This document shows positions 25,793 to 33,515 of a stretch of DNA of 64,000 bases, in pieces. The notes beneath the pieces were generated by a model, which worked only from the letters and a program-made list of their open reading frames with translations, ran no database searches and was not told the origin of the DNA. How positions within the stretch are numbered: position 1 is the first letter of the stretch; the number at the start of each line of letters is the position of its first letter. This stretch comes from Mycobacterium sp. NS-7484. GTDB lineage: Bacteria > Actinomycetota > Actinomycetes > Mycobacteriales > Mycobacteriaceae. The position numbers and the translations under genes were made by a program. The DNA lies in contig NZ_MBEJ01000077.1 of assembly GCF_001953975.1 (NCBI RefSeq), forward strand, positions 22,939 through 86,938, written 5' to 3'.

Positions 25793-25810
25793 CCTATATC
25801 GTTAGATAGG
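25793..25810 (-). promoter_or_regulatory. Inverted repeat upstream of the MFS exporter gene
   Basis: CCTAT-N8-ATAGG, with an internal TATC/GATA symmetry, sits 30-47 bp upstream of the exporter start in an AT-rich island. It is a possible operator for a repressor of the exporter. Confidence 0.4.
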
Positions 25811-25839
25811 CTATGAAAGTTACACCACGAACAAAGCCG

Positions 25840-25874
25840 CCCCGGGCATCCGGTGGTTCACCGGCTACCCGGGG
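25840..25874 (-). terminator. Hairpin after bfrA
   Basis: Two-part stem: CCCCGGG (25840-25846) with CCCGGGG (25868-25874), a 3-base internal bulge on each side, then CCGGT (25850-25854) with ACCGG (25860-25864) and a 5-base loop. It lies 36 bp after the bfrA stop and is followed on the minus strand by GCGGCTTTG. Confidence 0.75.
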
Positions 25875-25909
25875 CAGCCCGAGTTGAAAACGCCCGTCGC
25901 TTCTGGTTT

Positions 25910-26389
25910 CTACTTGGGCGGCCGCGAGACGCACTGCGCGGCGTAGAGCGCGTCGCCCAACTTGTCCATCAGCTCCAGTTGCGTTTCGAGGTAGTCGATG
26001 TGACCTTCCTCGTCGGCCAGGATGGTCTCCAGGATGCCCGCCGAGGTGGCGTCCTGCTTCTCCCGGCACATGATGATCCCCGGCTTGAGCCTGGCCACCA
26101 CCTCGTACTCGATCGCCAGGTCGGCCTCGAACTGCTCCCGCAACGTCTGCCCGACGCGCAGGGAGAACAGCCGCTGATAGTTCGGCAGACCGTCCAACAG
26201 CAGGATTCGATCGGTGATGGTCTCCGCGTGCCGCATCTCTTCGAATGATTCGGCGCGGGTGTGTTCCGCCAGTTCGGTAAATCCCCAATTGTCCTGCATC
26301 TTCGAATGCAGGAAATATTGGCTAATTGCGGTGAGTTCGCTCGTCAATTGCTCGTTGAGCAATTTCAGAACATCCGGATCGCCTTGCAT
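25910..26389 (-). CDS. bfrA: Bacterioferritin BfrA
   Basis: Protein of 159 aa forming the 24-subunit heme-containing iron-storage shell in the cytoplasm. Key residues are in place: heme ligand Met52, and ferroxidase ligands Glu18, Glu51 and His54 with later Glu and His in the EYEVVARL and ADEEGHIDYLETQ helices. It resembles Rv1876 in length. The ATG follows an AGGAG site. It diverges from an operon for a Bfd-type ferredoxin across a 207-bp region that holds an IdeR-box-like sequence near the other gene. No clear IdeR box was found next to bfrA itself. Confidence 0.95.
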   Translation of the reverse strand: MQGDPDVLKLLNEQLTSELTAISQYFLHSKMQDNWGFTELAEHTRAESFEEMRHAETITDRILLLDGLPNYQRLFSLRVGQTLREQFEADLAIEYEVVARLKPGIIMCREKQDATSAGILETILADEEGHIDYLETQLELMDKLGDALYAAQCVSRPPK

Positions 26390-26423
26390 CGTGACTCCTA
26401 AGCACCTTGAGGGCTGGTCAAGT

Positions 26424-26478
26424 GTTGCCTTTTGCTGCGCCCAACCAATCTAGTGCAGAAAGGGCACTCTAAGGCAAC
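26424..26478. promoter_or_regulatory. Long-spaced inverted repeat upstream of bfrA
   Basis: GTTGCCTT (26424-26431) and AAGGCAAC (26471-26478) are perfect 8-bp arms separated by 39 bp, within the bfrA upstream region. It could be paired operator half-sites or a hairpin in a long 5' leader. Confidence 0.35.
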
Positions 26479-26576
26479 GCTCAACACCGAATTTCGGCGT
26501 GTTCTCGCGAGATTGCCGGACTCTCGTCCCGCGCGCGGCGCGGTGTGGCCACGATGAGTGGACTGCCTGTCCTAAC

Positions 26577-26595
26577 TAAGGTTAGACTCCGCTAA
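26577..26595 (+). promoter_or_regulatory. IdeR box (iron-dependent repressor site)
   Basis: TAAGGTTAGACTCCGCTAA matches 14 of 19 positions of the mycobacterial IdeR consensus TTAGGTTAGGCTAACCTAA, including nearly the whole left half. It lies 34 bp before the start of the duplicated-domain gene that precedes bfd. IdeR with iron would repress this operon, so it should turn on in iron starvation. Confidence 0.7.
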
Positions 26596-26629
26596 CGTGT
26601 CGAACACCCCCGAAAGAAAGGCGATGAAA

Positions 26630-27265
26630 ATGAGTGAGTACGATTTACACTCGCTCATTTTGTCGTGCGATTTCCGGGTCGACGACGTGGAACAGATGTG
26701 GAAATGGATGGAGAAACATCGTTCCGGGCTGCAATCGATCGGCGCGCACCATGTGGTGCTTTACAAATCGATTTGGGAGCCGGGCCGGGTACTGGTGACG
26801 ATCGGCATCCGGCATGCCCGGTCGATCCGTGACGTCCTGCGCTCGCCGGCGATTTTCGAGTGGTTCGATATTTCCGGCGTCGAAGATATTCCACCGGTAT
26901 TCGGCGGCGAAGTGGTGGAGAAGATCGACCTGACCGAGCCGTCCCCACGCGGGCATGTGGCCGGGGTCATCGTGGGTGCCGTCGCCACCGTCGACGACGT
27001 GCCCACCCTGATGCGCAAGGTGCACGACGGCCTCGACCGCTTCGAGCAGGGCGGCATCCGCAAGATCTGGGTGTACCAGGCGCTCGACGACGGCCAGGAA
27101 GTGATGATCCTGCAGGAGGTCTCCGACGAGGTCAGCGCCCGCCAGTGGATCGACCACCCCGACGCGGCGGCCGAGTGGATGACCACGGCGGGATTCGGTG
27201 CCTACCCGACCCTGTTCGTGGGCAAGTTGGCCCACATCATGAACGTCGACGAGCAGGACGACTGA
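26630..27265 (+). CDS. Internally duplicated alpha/beta protein of unknown function, IdeR-associated
   Basis: Protein of 211 aa made of two related halves (about 4-100 and 109-205). Each has a strand, VDDV, a helix, a strand, a second helix and an ending of PPVFGGEVVEKI or YPTLFVGKLAHI. This suggests a fused dimeric alpha/beta-barrel-like (ABM-type) pair. Soluble, no cysteine cluster. ATG 26630 is chosen because AAAGG lies 8 bp before it; GTG 26597 and ATG 26624 are in-frame alternatives. It overlaps the bfd-like start by 1 bp and follows an IdeR box, so a role in iron release or low-iron adaptation is likely. It is not recognised as a known enzyme. Confidence 0.82.
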   Translation: MSEYDLHSLILSCDFRVDDVEQMWKWMEKHRSGLQSIGAHHVVLYKSIWEPGRVLVTIGIRHARSIRDVLRSPAIFEWFDISGVEDIPPVFGGEVVEKIDLTEPSPRGHVAGVIVGAVATVDDVPTLMRKVHDGLDRFEQGGIRKIWVYQALDDGQEVMILQEVSDEVSARQWIDHPDAAAEWMTTAGFGAYPTLFVGKLAHIMNVDEQDD

Positions 27266-27477
27266 TGTTCGTCTGTCTGTGCACCGGGACGACCAGTCAG
27301 GTCGTCAGCGAGATCGTGGCCTCGGGGGCCACCACCTCCAAGGCCGTGGCCGAGGCCTGCGGTGCCGGCGCCGACTGCGGACGCTGCCGGCGTACGATCC
27401 GCGCGATCATCGCCGCTCACCTGGCCGAGGACTGCTCCTCTCAGGTCAACGGCTGCCCCTCGCGGGTCACCCGCTAG
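27265..27477 (+). CDS. bfd: Bacterioferritin-associated ferredoxin-like [2Fe-2S] protein
   Basis: Protein of 70 aa with Cys4, Cys6, Cys38 and Cys41, the C-x-C...C-x2-C ligand set of the Bfd/BFD-like [2Fe-2S] fold. In enterobacteria and Pseudomonas, Bfd docks on bacterioferritin and passes electrons to reduce and release stored iron. The 1-bp overlap (TGATG) with the upstream gene and the IdeR box fix its regulation, and bfrA lies divergently beside it. Two further Cys (57, 64) near the C-terminus are extra. Its 3' end overlaps the convergent hydratase gene by 11 bp. Confidence 0.88.
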   Translation: MFVCLCTGTTSQVVSEIVASGATTSKAVAEACGAGADCGRCRRTIRAIIAAHLAEDCSSQVNGCPSRVTR

Positions 27478-28228
27478 TTTTCCGATCGGCGAACTGCGCC
27501 AGCGCATCTGCGTTGGCCGCCGCGCCCACCAGCTCGACGAACAATGCCTTCTCCCGCTCGACGGCCGCCGAGATGGCCTCGCGGATCGGGGCCACCATGG
27601 TCTGCTTGACGGCCATCAGGCTCGAAATCGGCTTGGCGGCAAGAATTTCGGCGTGCTGCCGGGCCTGCGACAGCAGGTCGTCGGGTTCACACACCTGCCA
27701 CACCAGGCCCATCTGGGCCGCCTGCTGCGCGTCGATCCACTCCGAGGACATCAACAGCCAGGCAGCATTCTGCCTGCCGAGCAATCGCGGCATCAGGTAC
27801 GAGGATGCTGCTTCCGGCGCCACGCCTAGACTGGTGAACGGGCACTTCAGCCGCGCCGTGGACGACATGAACGCCAGATCGGCGAAGCCCAGGATCGTCG
27901 TACCGATACCCACGCCGACCCCGTTCACCGCGCAGATCAACGGTTTCGGGAAATCGGCCAGCACCTCGATCATCCCGTAGAACCCGTGCTCGCCCGGCGT
28001 GAAATCCGGGTTGGCGATGCGGTGCTGCATCTCGACGAGGTCGTTGCCCGCGCTGAACGCCCGTCCGGCCCCGGTCAGCAGCACCACCGCCACCTCGGGA
28101 TCCTCGGCTGCGGCGCGAAGTGCCACGGTCACCTCGTCATACAGTGCCTCGTTGAATGCGTTGAGCGCATCAGGACGGTTGAGGGTCAGCGTGCGAACCC
28201 GATTGTCGTCCTCGATCAGCAGGGTCAA
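27467..28228 (-). CDS. Enoyl-CoA hydratase/isomerase family protein
   Basis: Protein of 253 aa with the crotonase fold. The CoA-oxyanion motifs are AFSAGNDLVEM (about 58-68) and NGVGVGIGTTILG (about 98-110), and the acidic GVAPEAASSYLMPRLLG (about 131-147) carries a single Glu as in delta3-delta2 enoyl-CoA isomerases. The start is a TTG at 28228 (TTG ACC CTG CTG) placed 6 bp after a GAGGAG ribosome-binding site; no ATG or GTG fits. A perfect KstR-type operator lies 43 bp upstream, so it probably acts in steroid or branched-lipid beta-oxidation. Confidence 0.9.
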   Translation of the reverse strand: MTLLIEDDNRVRTLTLNRPDALNAFNEALYDEVTVALRAAAEDPEVAVVLLTGAGRAFSAGNDLVEMQHRIANPDFTPGEHGFYGMIEVLADFPKPLICAVNGVGVGIGTTILGFADLAFMSSTARLKCPFTSLGVAPEAASSYLMPRLLGRQNAAWLLMSSEWIDAQQAAQMGLVWQVCEPDDLLSQARQHAEILAAKPISSLMAVKQTMVAPIREAISAAVEREKALFVELVGAAANADALAQFADRKTSG

Positions 28229-28265
28229 TTTCCACTCCTCGCGTGCGCGCCGTGACCGCTGCAGC

Positions 28266-28994
28266 CTAACTAGAACACGTTTCACTCTCGGGTGCCGGGT
28301 CGGCGAACGGACTCCGGTAGACATAGCGACTGGTCGGCACGGTGTCGATGTTTGTGCTCGCGCCGAAGGCGTCGGTGCTGGCCACCATCCGGCGCATGCG
28401 ATCGGCCAGATCGTCGTCTGCGGCGCCGAAGAACGCGTGCAGATCCGACACCGCCGCCAGTGGGAACAGCTCCTCCACGATGCCGTCGATCGCAGGAGCA
28501 TCCGCGGTGAGCGCGCGCACCACGGTGTTCTGGGTGTAGCCGAACGTGTCCTGGGTTTCGATGGCCACCGACGTGTGGTCGCGGTGCCAGCGGTGCAGCC
28601 AGGTCGCCTCGTCGAGTTCGGCCGGCCGGCGAAGCAGCGCGATGTTGGCCAGCCCATCGGTACGCTCACCCGGCGCCGTCGGCGCAGGCGTCATGGGCAC
28701 CGATTCGGTGACCAGGTAGGCCGCGATCGAATCGCACTCGGCAGCAAGAAGTTTCAATGCACTCTCGACGGGTTCGGCGTAGTACTGCCGGACCCACATG
28801 CTGACCACCGCCATCACCGGCGGGTCCAGCGTCGTCAACGTCATCAAGGAGTCACGCACCGCGTCATCACGCACATTGAGCGTCAACCCCGGCAGCCCGA
28901 GAGCCAGCAGATGATCGCAGACCCGGGTTCGCAATCGGTCACACCACTGCTCATCCGACTGCTCGGCGCGCAACAGAACGATGACTTTCTCCAC
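28266..28994 (-). CDS. EthD-domain protein
   Basis: Protein of 242 aa from GTG 28994. It is a dimeric alpha/beta-barrel-type EthD-like protein: an N-terminal half (MEKVIVLLRAEQSDEQW, then LTLNVRDD) and a second half (NIALLRRPAELDEATWLHRWHRDHTSVAIETQDTFGYTQNTVVRAL) with the WHRDH motif of EthD. EthD-like genes often accompany P450 or aromatic/steroid degradation genes, but their function is unknown. Its last codons contain the KstR operator of the following hydratase gene, so the two probably have separate promoters. Confidence 0.82.
   Translation of the reverse strand: MEKVIVLLRAEQSDEQWCDRLRTRVCDHLLALGLPGLTLNVRDDAVRDSLMTLTTLDPPVMAVVSMWVRQYYAEPVESALKLLAAECDSIAAYLVTESVPMTPAPTAPGERTDGLANIALLRRPAELDEATWLHRWHRDHTSVAIETQDTFGYTQNTVVRALTADAPAIDGIVEELFPLAAVSDLHAFFGAADDDLADRMRRMVASTDAFGASTNIDTVPTSRYVYRSPFADPAPESETCSS
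28271..28284 (-). promoter_or_regulatory. KstR-type operator upstream of enoyl-CoA hydratase/isomerase
   Basis: TAGAACACGTTTCA is identical to the site at 161-174, within a shared 17-mer. It is embedded in the last codons of the upstream EthD-domain gene (stop at 28266-28268), 43 bp before the TTG start of the hydratase. Confidence 0.8.
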
Positions 28995-29078
28995 GTGGCA
29001 GAACCTACCGCCGCCTCGATCTGCGCCACGCGCGGGCGGATGTGCCGCCGCAGCCATGAGGCGAGTGAGAATGGTTGG

Positions 29079-31106
29079 GTGCACACGGGTGGACAGGCAG
29101 CCGACGCACTCCGGCTGAGTACCCCCGACGCCGGTGCGGTGGTCCGCAGCCTGATCGGTGTCTTGGCGGTTACTGCCGTCGCGCTGGCCGCTGGGTCCGG
29201 GGCGACGGCGATGTGGACGCTCGGCGGCGCCATCATCGCCAGTGCGATCGCGCTGCAGCGCAGTCCCGGTGGCCGGGTTCCCCTGGTGATGGCCGGCTCC
29301 GTCGAATTGGCCATCGCGGTGCTGCTCGGTTCCCTCTTCGGGGGCCACAGTGTGGTGTTCATCGTGATCGTGGCGCTCTGGTGCTTTGCCGCGGGCATGC
29401 AGTGGTCACTCGGCGCCAACGCCGGGCTGGTGGCCTCGGCCGCCAGCGCGCTGCTGGTGCTCGCCCCGCCGGCCCCGGTCAACCTGGCCCAGTCCGTATT
29501 GGCGCCCGCCCTGGTGATCGTCGCCGGCGTGGTGCAGGCCGTGCTGATCGCCGTCTGGCCACCGCGGCGTTGGCGCGTCCAGCGCGAGGGACTGACCCGG
29601 GCATACCACTCGTTGGCCGGCGACGCCCGCAACGTCGCCGCCGACTGCACCGCGACCGTCGACGATGCCCCGCTCACCTGGTTGCGGGAGGTCTTCGCCG
29701 ACAGTCAGGTCAGCCAGCGACCCCGTGCCTACCACGGCGGATACCGGCTCCCGGAGCGCATCGCGGGCACCCTGGCCTCGTTGCGCTCCACCGCCGATCG
29801 GGACAACTCGACCGACGGCGGACAGACATCGGCGGCCGAGGCGGGGTTACCACAGTTGCTCACCGCCGCGGCGGTGCTGCTCGACGCGATCGCCGACCAC
29901 GGCCACACCGCCCGCCGGGACGCCGAGCACGCACTGGTTCGGGTCCGCACCGCGGCCGCCGCCGTGACCGGACCCGAAGCGGCGCTGGCGCAACGTCTGT
30001 GCGAACAGTTGCGCGAGGCCGCGGTGCTGCGGTTCGGCCAGTTGCACCGGCCCGATCTGATCGGCTCCCTGGCCTCGGCGCCCGCGGTGGTCCGCTCGCA
30101 TCTGAGCTGGACCTCGCCGATCCTGCGGCACGCGATCCGGTTGTCGGTGACGACCGCGCTGGCCGTGGCGGCTGCCCGCTACGGCGGTCTCGAACACGGC
30201 TACTGGATGCCGCTGGCCGTGGTCGTGGTGCTGCGGCCCGAGACCGCGCACACCTACACCCGCTGCGCCGGGCGGATCGCCGGCCTGGCGGTCGGGATCG
30301 TCGTCGCCTCGGTGCTCACCCTGCTGTGGCAGCCGGGCCCGATCGCCTCGACCGTCTGCGCCGTGATGTTCGTCGGGATCGCCTATGCGGTATCTCAATT
30401 CGGCTACCTCGCCGTAGGCGCGACGGTGGGTGCGATCGTGATCTTCACCGTCGGCGCCGGCGCCACGGCGCCCTGGGCGGGTCACACCGACCGGCTATTC
30501 GCGGTGATGATCGGCGGCGCCTTCGCGGTGATGGCCCATGTGGCGCTGCCCGACCACGCCCTGATCCGGCTGCGCCAGCGCGCCGGTGAATTGCTGATGA
30601 CCGAGATCGACTATGCCGCACTGGTGATCAAGGCATTCGTGCACGAGATCGACCACCCCGCCGAGGTCCTGTCGGCGGCCTGGCAACGGGCGTTCCGCGC
30701 GCGGGCCGCCTTCGAAGCCGCGTGGGGCGCCACCAGCCTGGACCCGCCGATCCTGCGGCGCTGGCTGCGGTCCTACCGCACCGCGCTCAACTCGGTGACC
30801 AGCGCCTGCACCACCTTGGAGAACAGCCTGCCGACCCACCCGTCGTCGGCGCTACACGGCGAGTTCGTCGCTGCGGTGGACGATTACGTCGAGGCCCTGC
30901 GCGGGGCACCACCAAGCCCTGCGGTGCCGTGGAGCCTGGACACCGCCGAGCTGTCGACCGCGCTGCGGCGGGTGCACAACGTGGCCTCGACGCTGTCCGC
31001 CGACAACGGCGCGGCGCGCATCCTGATCGGCGAGCTCGCCACGATCACCCGCAGCCTCGAAGAGATCGCGATCGACCGGGTGGCTCCGGCCGGTGAATCC
31101 CGTTAG
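29079..31106 (+). CDS. FUSC/aromatic-acid exporter-like membrane protein
   Basis: Protein of 675 aa with two blocks of membrane helices (about 15-165 and 345-500) and a long helical soluble C-terminal region. Such FUSC (fusaric acid resistance-like) proteins export aromatic acids or act at the envelope. The second block contains the conserved run HAIRLSVTTALAVAAARYGGLEHGYWMPLAVVVVLRP seen in the FUSC_2 domain, here noted at about 355-390. GTG 29079 is the first good start after the divergent EthD gene; the open frame runs far upstream as a shadow. Overlaps the convergent thioesterase by 4 bp. Confidence 0.83.
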   Translation: MHTGGQAADALRLSTPDAGAVVRSLIGVLAVTAVALAAGSGATAMWTLGGAIIASAIALQRSPGGRVPLVMAGSVELAIAVLLGSLFGGHSVVFIVIVALWCFAAGMQWSLGANAGLVASAASALLVLAPPAPVNLAQSVLAPALVIVAGVVQAVLIAVWPPRRWRVQREGLTRAYHSLAGDARNVAADCTATVDDAPLTWLREVFADSQVSQRPRAYHGGYRLPERIAGTLASLRSTADRDNSTDGGQTSAAEAGLPQLLTAAAVLLDAIADHGHTARRDAEHALVRVRTAAAAVTGPEAALAQRLCEQLREAAVLRFGQLHRPDLIGSLASAPAVVRSHLSWTSPILRHAIRLSVTTALAVAAARYGGLEHGYWMPLAVVVVLRPETAHTYTRCAGRIAGLAVGIVVASVLTLLWQPGPIASTVCAVMFVGIAYAVSQFGYLAVGATVGAIVIFTVGAGATAPWAGHTDRLFAVMIGGAFAVMAHVALPDHALIRLRQRAGELLMTEIDYAALVIKAFVHEIDHPAEVLSAAWQRAFRARAAFEAAWGATSLDPPILRRWLRSYRTALNSVTSACTTLENSLPTHPSSALHGEFVAAVDDYVEALRGAPPSPAVPWSLDTAELSTALRRVHNVASTLSADNGAARILIGELATITRSLEEIAIDRVAPAGESR

Positions 31107-31738
31107 TCCAGTCCGCGCGCCCACTTCGGCAGGATGAAGACTCCCTCGGCCTCGGCGGTGATGCCGTGGGCATCTGAAACATGGCCGGAGGCAAACGCTT
31201 TGATCCCGTCGGTCCGGGTGATCCGGCCCTCGGCGTGCAAATCGCCCAGTGGGGTGGCCCGCAGATAACGAATGGTCAGGGTGCCGGTGAACCGGGGCCG
31301 GTCGGAGTCGCTGGCGGCCACCTCCCCCAGCACGTGGTCGAGCACCATGGCGACCATGCCGCCGTGGACATGCCCGGGCGGTCCTTCGTAGGCCGCGCCG
31401 AGGTGAAAGTCCGTCCGCACCCCGCCGTCGGGATCCTTGACGATCAGCAACGGCGGCGCCATCGGATTCCGGATGCCGATCGCCGGGTTGCCCCACGGCA
31501 TCCGGTCGCCGTCGGAGGTGTAGCGGACCCCGAACGACCCGTCGATCTGTGCGGCCCGCAACCGCGCCGTGGCAGCGTCGATCTGGGCCCGCACCGCGGC
31601 GACCTCGTCGGCGTCGACCTCGGAGCGGATGGTGGCGTCGATCAGCGCGCGCACCGATCCGGCCAACGGCTCCCATACCGTCCGCAGACGCTGAACATCC
31701 GCGGAGGTGAGCCCCTCGACATGGGTGTAACCCGGCAT
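31103..31738 (-). CDS. PaaI-type hotdog-fold thioesterase
   Basis: Protein of 211 aa. The hotdog domain lies at about 110-205, with the PaaI motif PPGHVHGGMVAMVLDHVLGE (HGG plus acidic residue) and TGTLTIRYLRATPL. An N-terminal helical region (about 1-95: EGLTSADVQRLRTVWEPLAGSVRALIDATIRSEVDADE) is longer than in minimal PaaI proteins. It probably hydrolyses an acyl-CoA or aryl-CoA. The start is the ATG at 31738, and 3' ends overlap with the FUSC gene by 4 bp. No specific substrate can be assigned. Confidence 0.87.
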   Translation of the reverse strand: MPGYTHVEGLTSADVQRLRTVWEPLAGSVRALIDATIRSEVDADEVAAVRAQIDAATARLRAAQIDGSFGVRYTSDGDRMPWGNPAIGIRNPMAPPLLIVKDPDGGVRTDFHLGAAYEGPPGHVHGGMVAMVLDHVLGEVAASDSDRPRFTGTLTIRYLRATPLGDLHAEGRITRTDGIKAFASGHVSDAHGITAEAEGVFILPKWARGLD

Positions 31739-31797
31739 GCCAGCACTAGACCACGTTCGCCTCGCCGGTGTCGAGTCGTCCGCGTACCGTCACCAAG

Positions 31798-33489
31798 GTG
31801 ACGGATCCTGCCCAGACAGAGCCCTATTATCGGCTCGGGTCCTATCACCGGCCGACGGATACCCCGTCACGGCCGGCGCAGGTGTGGTTCGACCGCGGCA
31901 TGGTGTGGTCGTATGCGTTCAACCATGAAGAGGCCGTCCGGTGCTTCGACCGCGCGCTGGCCCTCGACCCGGATTTCGCGCTCGCTCGCTGGGGTATCGC
32001 CTACGCGGTCGGCCCCAATTACAACAAGGCGTGGGAGTCCTTCGACCCGACCGACCTGAGCACCTCGCTCGCGCGGGCCCGGACCGAACTCGAGCGAGCC
32101 GCGACAGGCCGTGCCAGCGAGGTGGAACGCGGCCTGATGTCCGCGCTGCACAAGCGATTTCCGAGTGCCGACCCCGAGGACACAGTGACCCTGTCCACTG
32201 GCCACAGCGCGTACGCCGACGCGATGGTGGCGCTGGCCCGGCGTCATCCCGAGGACGTCGACGTGCAGGCACTGGCCGCCGATGCGCTGCTCAACGTGAC
32301 GGCGTGGGCCCTGTGGGACGGCCGCACCGGTGAGCCGGCGCCGGGATCCCGTGTGCTGGAGGCGAAACGCATTCTCGATGCGGCCCTGGCCACCGCGGCC
32401 GGCCGGCAACACCCCGGCATTCTGCACCTCTATATCCACGCCATGGAGATGTCGACGACGCCGCAGGCAGCCCTTCCGGCCGCCGATCTGCTGCGCGGGC
32501 TGGTGCCCGACGCCGGGCACTTGGAGCACATGGCCAGCCACATCGACGTCCTGTGCGGCGATTACCGCAGCTCGGTGACGGCCAATCTGGCTGCGGTGCA
32601 AGCGGACCGGAAGTTCGTCGCCCGCGAGGGAGGACTGAACTTCTACTCGCTCTACCGGGCGCACGACCTGCATTTCGTGGTCTACTCGGCGATGTTCGAG
32701 GGCAGTTCGCAGATCGCGCTCGACGCGGCCGACGAATTGGCCGCCCAGCTCACCCCTGAGTTGCTCGCCGTTCCGTCCCCACCGATGGCGGACTGGCTCG
32801 AGGCATTCGTGCCACTGCGGGTGCACGTCCTGGTGCGGTTCGGCCGGTGGGACGACCTGATCGCCGAGCCGTTGCCCACCGATCCGGATCTGTACTGCAC
32901 CACCACCGCGACGATCCACTACGGCCGCGGCGTCGCCTATGCGGCCACCGGACAGACCGAACGGGCCCACACCGAGCTCGCGGAGTTCCTCGCCGCCTAC
33001 CGGCGTATCCCCGCCACGCGCTACCTGTTCAACAACACCAGCCGCGACATCCTGGCCATCGCCGAGCAGATGCTGCGCGGCGAGATCGCCTACCGGGAAG
33101 GCGATCATCAGGGCGGCTTCGCCCATCTGCGCCGCGCGATCGAACTCGACGACGCGCTGCCCTACGACGAACCGTGGGGATGGATGCAGCCCACCCGGCA
33201 CGCGTACGGCGCGCTACTGCTCGAACAGGGCCAGGTCGAACAGGCAGCGCGGGTGTACGCCGCCGATCTGGGTCTGGACCCCACGCTGAGCCGGTCCAGC
33301 CAGCATCCCAACAACGTGTGGAGCCTGCACGGCTACCACGAGTGCCTTCGTCGGCTGGGCCGCGACGCCGAGGCCCTCATCATCGGCAGGCAGCTCGAGG
33401 TGGCGCTGGCCCGGGCCGATGTCGCCGTGCGGGCCTCCTGCGCCTGCCGTCTGGAGGTCGTTCATCCGTGTTGCGACGACCGATCCTGA
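31798..33489 (+). CDS. Tetratricopeptide-repeat protein
   Basis: Protein of 563 aa, soluble, with clear TPR helices at the N-terminus (FDRGMVWSYAFNHEEAVRCFDRALALDPDFALARWGIAYAVG) and C-terminus (AYREGDHQGGFAHLRRAIELDD; LEQGQVEQAARVYAADLGLDP). The middle (about 150-400) has repeated helix pairs with HISDVL-like runs. The C-terminus carries four Cys in CACRLEVVHPCCDDRS, unusual for the family. GTG 31798 is preferred; GTG 31768 would add ten residues. It lies just upstream of a deaminase and a glycosidase. Probably a scaffold or binding protein; function unknown. Confidence 0.8.
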   Translation: MTDPAQTEPYYRLGSYHRPTDTPSRPAQVWFDRGMVWSYAFNHEEAVRCFDRALALDPDFALARWGIAYAVGPNYNKAWESFDPTDLSTSLARARTELERAATGRASEVERGLMSALHKRFPSADPEDTVTLSTGHSAYADAMVALARRHPEDVDVQALAADALLNVTAWALWDGRTGEPAPGSRVLEAKRILDAALATAAGRQHPGILHLYIHAMEMSTTPQAALPAADLLRGLVPDAGHLEHMASHIDVLCGDYRSSVTANLAAVQADRKFVAREGGLNFYSLYRAHDLHFVVYSAMFEGSSQIALDAADELAAQLTPELLAVPSPPMADWLEAFVPLRVHVLVRFGRWDDLIAEPLPTDPDLYCTTTATIHYGRGVAYAATGQTERAHTELAEFLAAYRRIPATRYLFNNTSRDILAIAEQMLRGEIAYREGDHQGGFAHLRRAIELDDALPYDEPWGWMQPTRHAYGALLLEQGQVEQAARVYAADLGLDPTLSRSSQHPNNVWSLHGYHECLRRLGRDAEALIIGRQLEVALARADVAVRASCACRLEVVHPCCDDRS

Positions 33490-33515
33490 GCAGGCCGGCG
33501 CGTAAACTCGGCCGA

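Noticed and set aside
26406..26422. CTTGA-N7-TCAAG upstream of bfrA considered as an HspR (HAIR) site
   Set aside because: HAIR has CTTGAGT-N7-ACTCAAG, which puts 11 bp between CTTGA and TCAAG, not 7, and bfrA is not a heat-shock gene.
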